NCBI GenBank assembly: GCA_022760335.1
Contig: JALEGE010000175.1
Coordinates: 1-42,652 of the forward strand
Direction: 5' to 3'
Origin: Hyphomonadaceae bacterium
GTDB lineage: Bacteria; Pseudomonadota; Alphaproteobacteria; Caulobacterales; Hyphomonadaceae
DNA: 42,652 nt
Shown: positions 40,177 to 42,652 of the stretch, piece after piece
How positions within the stretch are numbered: position 1 is the first letter of the stretch
Layout: each line of letters starts with the position of its first letter
Made by a program: the position numbers and the translations under genes
The notes under the pieces: generated by a model
What the model was told of the DNA's origin: nothing
The model's database searches: none
The model's input: only the letters and a program-made list of their open reading frames with translations

Positions 40177-42652
40177 ATGCCAAACACACCCGAAACTTGG
40201 CTCGACGCCAAAATCGCCAACACCACGACTGCCGGCGCGCAATCTGGTTCATCCATCACACAGCTGGACAATGGCAATGTGCTGATCGCCTGGTATGACG
40301 CAGCCAGCGGCGACATGCTGGGTCAGATCTTCGATCCGGCTGGCCGCAAGGTCGGTGCGGAAGTCTCCGTCTTCCAGAACACCGGCGGCAGCGCGCTCTC
40401 AGATGTAGAAGTCTTTGCGACCACGAATGGCGGTTTCGGGGCCACGGCGATCGCTGATGACGGCACAAATACGCAGATCGTGAAGGCTGGCTATGATGCC
40501 AATGGTGCGCTGCAACTGGCCCAGTTTGCCTTCCTGGCTTCCGTCCCCTCCTCGACCAGCACAATCGTCCACCAGGAAGTGACGATTGCCTCCTCGACCT
40601 CCGGCCATGTCGTCTGGACCGAGTTTGACGGCACGACTTACACAACCAAGGCGAAGACCTTCGATCCCTCCTCCAACACCTTTGCAGCGGATGTGACCAT
40701 CGCGGCGGCCACCAGTGCGCCGATGGACATTGGTACGGCCACCCTGTCGGATGGCAATTTTGCTGTCGGCATTCTTGAGCCCAACGGGCCGAGCACGAAC
40801 TTCACTTCCGCCGTCGTCACCTCGGCGGGCGCGCTCCAGGCTCCAGCGAACACGATCTCTGTCGGCGCGAGTTCCGCGATTGATACCGACATGACGATGG
40901 CGGCCTCCAATCTCGGTGGATTTGCCGTGTCCTTCGCCAATGAAGTGCAGGCCGCAACCGTGTTCTTCTCCAATGCAAATGCTCAACAGCCGGGCAATTT
41001 CGCCTCGAGCGCGGGAGGTGACATTTCTCTGACCGCCCTGGCCGATGGCAGCTATGTCCTGACCTCCACCGACACTGAGACCGGCACGGCCATCCGGGTC
41101 GAGCGGTTCGATACCTCAGGCAATGCGATCGGCACGGTCGCGACCATCGAGACCGGCACGGGCTTTTCCGAACTGGACAGCGTCGCGCTGGAAGATGGCC
41201 GCTTCCAGATCAGCTGGACCGACAGTAATGGCGACATCGCAACCGAAATCCTCGATGTACGCGATACAGCCAATGTCACGACCTATGCCGGCCAGGATTA
41301 CCTGATTGCAACTGCGGGCGGTGGCACATTGGCGGCAAATGTCGATGCCGTGGTGCTGGCCGGCGATGCGGCCGATACGGTCCTGGAATCGCCCTCGACG
41401 GGCCTGACCAGCTTTTTCCTTGGCGCAGGCGACGACACCATGTCGGTCAACACCTTCGCGGCCCAGGGCAATACCTATGATGGCGGGGATGGCGTCGACA
41501 CGCTTACTTCAGCCAGCACCGCATCCATCACGGTCGATCTCGGGACGAACCTGTTCAAATATTCCTCTATTCAGTCGGACTCCAAGACCGTGCTGAATTT
41601 CGAGAATGTGACGGGTAATGCCGGCAATGACACGCTGAAAGGCGATAGTGGCGCCAATATTCTCGATGGCGGCGGCGGCAATGATACTTTCATCGCTGAC
41701 GATACCGGCGACACGCTGATCGGCGGTGACGGCATTGATACCGTCGATTTCAGCCAGATCACCAATTCGGGCGGCGTCATCTGGGATATGACGATCAATG
41801 TCATTTATGTCGGCGGTGTGAGCGGGCCGAATGACACCGCCACGGGCATCGAAAACGCGATCGGGACGGATTTCTCCGATGCCATCTCTGGCGATGCCAA
41901 TGACAATCGCTTCGAAGGCGGGCTTGGCGCAGACGCCTTGTATGGCGGCGATGGCGCTGACCTTCTTCTCGGCGGTGAGGGCAATGACAATATCTATATG
42001 GACAGCGATGACATCCGCAGCGACGTCAATGGCGTAATCGATCTCGGCGGGGCCGGGTACGACACGCTGCACATCGTGAATGGCTCGCGCTTCGTCACCA
42101 ATGGCCTGTCAGTCTATGGCTTCGAGGCTTTCCGTGGCGCGGAACTGAACGACCGGGTGCGCGGCAATGATGGTTCGGTGAATTATGATTTGCGCGGCGG
42201 CGGCGGCAATGACCGCCTGGAAGGCAATTTCGGCGATGACCTGCTGCGCGGGGATGACGGCGCGGATGAGCTGATCGGCAATGGCGGCTTTGACCAGGCG
42301 AGCTATGTCAATTCCAGCGCGGCCGTGACGGTGGACCTCTCCACGGGCACCGGCACGGGCGGGCATGCCGAGGGCGACACGCTCTCGCTCATCGAATGGG
42401 TCATCGGCTCGGCATTCGACGATACGCTGATCACATCCGGCACGGCGGTCAACCGCCTGGAAGGCGGGGATGGCAATGACACCATCCATTACAAGTCCGG
42501 CGACATCGTCACTTCGGGCGGCGCGGCGATCGATATGGGCGGGGCGGGCTATGACACGCTGGTCGTGCAGGCCGGCTCCTATTTCAATACAAATGGCCTC
42601 TCCGTGCGCGGCTTTGAAGCCTTTGTCGGCGCCGAACTTGCCGATGATGTGC
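40177..42652 (+). CDS. Second RTX protein, partial (runs off the window)
   Basis: An open frame of at least 825 codons, without a stop, cut by the window end. The ATG at 40177 has CAGGAG upstream. The first 400 residues contain beta-propeller-like repeats of the form LDNGNVLIAWYDAASGDMLG, QIFDPAGRKVG and LADGSYVLT..DTETGT, common at the N-terminus of secreted RTX proteins. From about residue 405, RTX nonapeptides (GAGDDTM, GNAGNDTLKGDSG, GGGGNDTF, GGDGADLLLGGEGND) begin, interrupted by a VDFSQITN-type spacer. One complete and one cut copy of the same 65-residue module as in the first RTX protein follow (608-672 and from 772). There is no Sec signal peptide; type I secretion is expected through a C-terminal signal beyond the window. 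Confidence 0.88.
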   Translation, partial: MPNTPETWLDAKIANTTTAGAQSGSSITQLDNGNVLIAWYDAASGDMLGQIFDPAGRKVGAEVSVFQNTGGSALSDVEVFATTNGGFGATAIADDGTNTQIVKAGYDANGALQLAQFAFLASVPSSTSTIVHQEVTIASSTSGHVVWTEFDGTTYTTKAKTFDPSSNTFAADVTIAAATSAPMDIGTATLSDGNFAVGILEPNGPSTNFTSAVVTSAGALQAPANTISVGASSAIDTDMTMAASNLGGFAVSFANEVQAATVFFSNANAQQPGNFASSAGGDISLTALADGSYVLTSTDTETGTAIRVERFDTSGNAIGTVATIETGTGFSELDSVALEDGRFQISWTDSNGDIATEILDVRDTANVTTYAGQDYLIATAGGGTLAANVDAVVLAGDAADTVLESPSTGLTSFFLGAGDDTMSVNTFAAQGNTYDGGDGVDTLTSASTASITVDLGTNLFKYSSIQSDSKTVLNFENVTGNAGNDTLKGDSGANILDGGGGNDTFIADDTGDTLIGGDGIDTVDFSQITNSGGVIWDMTINVIYVGGVSGPNDTATGIENAIGTDFSDAISGDANDNRFEGGLGADALYGGDGADLLLGGEGNDNIYMDSDDIRSDVNGVIDLGGAGYDTLHIVNGSRFVTNGLSVYGFEAFRGAELNDRVRGNDGSVNYDLRGGGGNDRLEGNFGDDLLRGDDGADELIGNGGFDQASYVNSSAAVTVDLSTGTGTGGHAEGDTLSLIEWVIGSAFDDTLITSGTAVNRLEGGDGNDTIHYKSGDIVTSGGAAIDMGGAGYDTLVVQAGSYFNTNGLSVRGFEAFVGAELADDV
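41998..42192 (+). repeat. RTX-interrupting 65-residue module, copy 4
   Basis: Encodes residues 608-672 of the second RTX protein. Exactly 65 codons, colinear with copies 1 and 2 of the first RTX protein about 36 kb away (DDIRSDVNGVIDLGGAGYD, SRFVTNGLSVYGFEAF, NDRVRGNDGSVNYDL). Confidence 0.85.
42490..42652 (+). repeat. RTX-interrupting module, copy 5 (partial)
   Basis: Begins YKSGDIVTSGGAAIDMG and continues with GYDTLVVQAGSYFNTNGLSV and GFEAFVGAELADD; it is cut by the window end before the RVRGN block. Confidence 0.75.

Overview
The window looks like a chromosomal surface-polysaccharide (capsule or O-antigen type) locus of a GC-rich alphaproteobacterium. A Hyphomonadaceae or Rhodobacterales-like source is plausible. 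The basis is the GC-rich codon use, the DUF2793 protein, the large RTX proteins and the general style of the genes; the taxonomic call is inference. No rRNA, tRNA, CRISPR array, transposase or integrase was recognised.

Layout. (1) 192-2863: mannose-1-phosphate guanylyltransferase and phosphomannomutase, supplying GDP-mannose. (2) 3152-7324: a 1390-residue secreted RTX/FG-GAP protein. (3) 7347-10690, minus strand: AlgI-like and AlgJ-like O-acetylation genes and a sulfotransferase, read from one probable promoter. (4) 10953-13092: a sialyltransferase-superfamily-like glycosyltransferase and a GT2 glycosyltransferase. (5) 13089-18567, minus strand: a six-gene operon with two GT2 enzymes around a CMP-sugar-type cytidylyltransferase, a 2-hydroxyacid dehydrogenase, an SDR and an SMP-30-type lactonase. 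It looks like a cassette that makes and transfers an unusual acidic sugar. (6) 18909-24172: gmd, GDP-fucose synthase, a sulfotransferase-like gene and the two subunits of an ABC polysaccharide exporter (Wzm/Wzt type). (7) 24179-27123, minus strand: two more sulfotransferase-like genes, a small beta-sandwich protein and a LamG-like lipoprotein. (8) 27244-34579: two very large, divergently transcribed multidomain glycosyltransferases. Each joins a GxGPSL (GT42/DUF115-like) domain to a GT4-like GT-B domain. (9) 34673-37096: a DUF2793/tail-fibre-like protein and a third, single-domain GxGPSL protein. (10) 37258-39902: a LuxR-type response regulator and its 7TM sensor kinase, divergent from (11) 40177 to the window end, a second RTX protein that is cut off.

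Together the genes suggest a fucose- and mannose-containing glycan that also carries a CMP-activated acidic sugar. It would be decorated with sulfate and acetate, exported by an ABC transporter, and accompanied by secreted RTX proteins. The most unusual elements are the three GxGPSL proteins (two fused to GT4-like domains), the incomplete acid-sugar cassette with no recognisable NeuB- or KdsA-type synthase, the set of four sulfotransferase-like genes, and a roughly 65-residue module that interrupts the RTX repeats of both secreted proteins.
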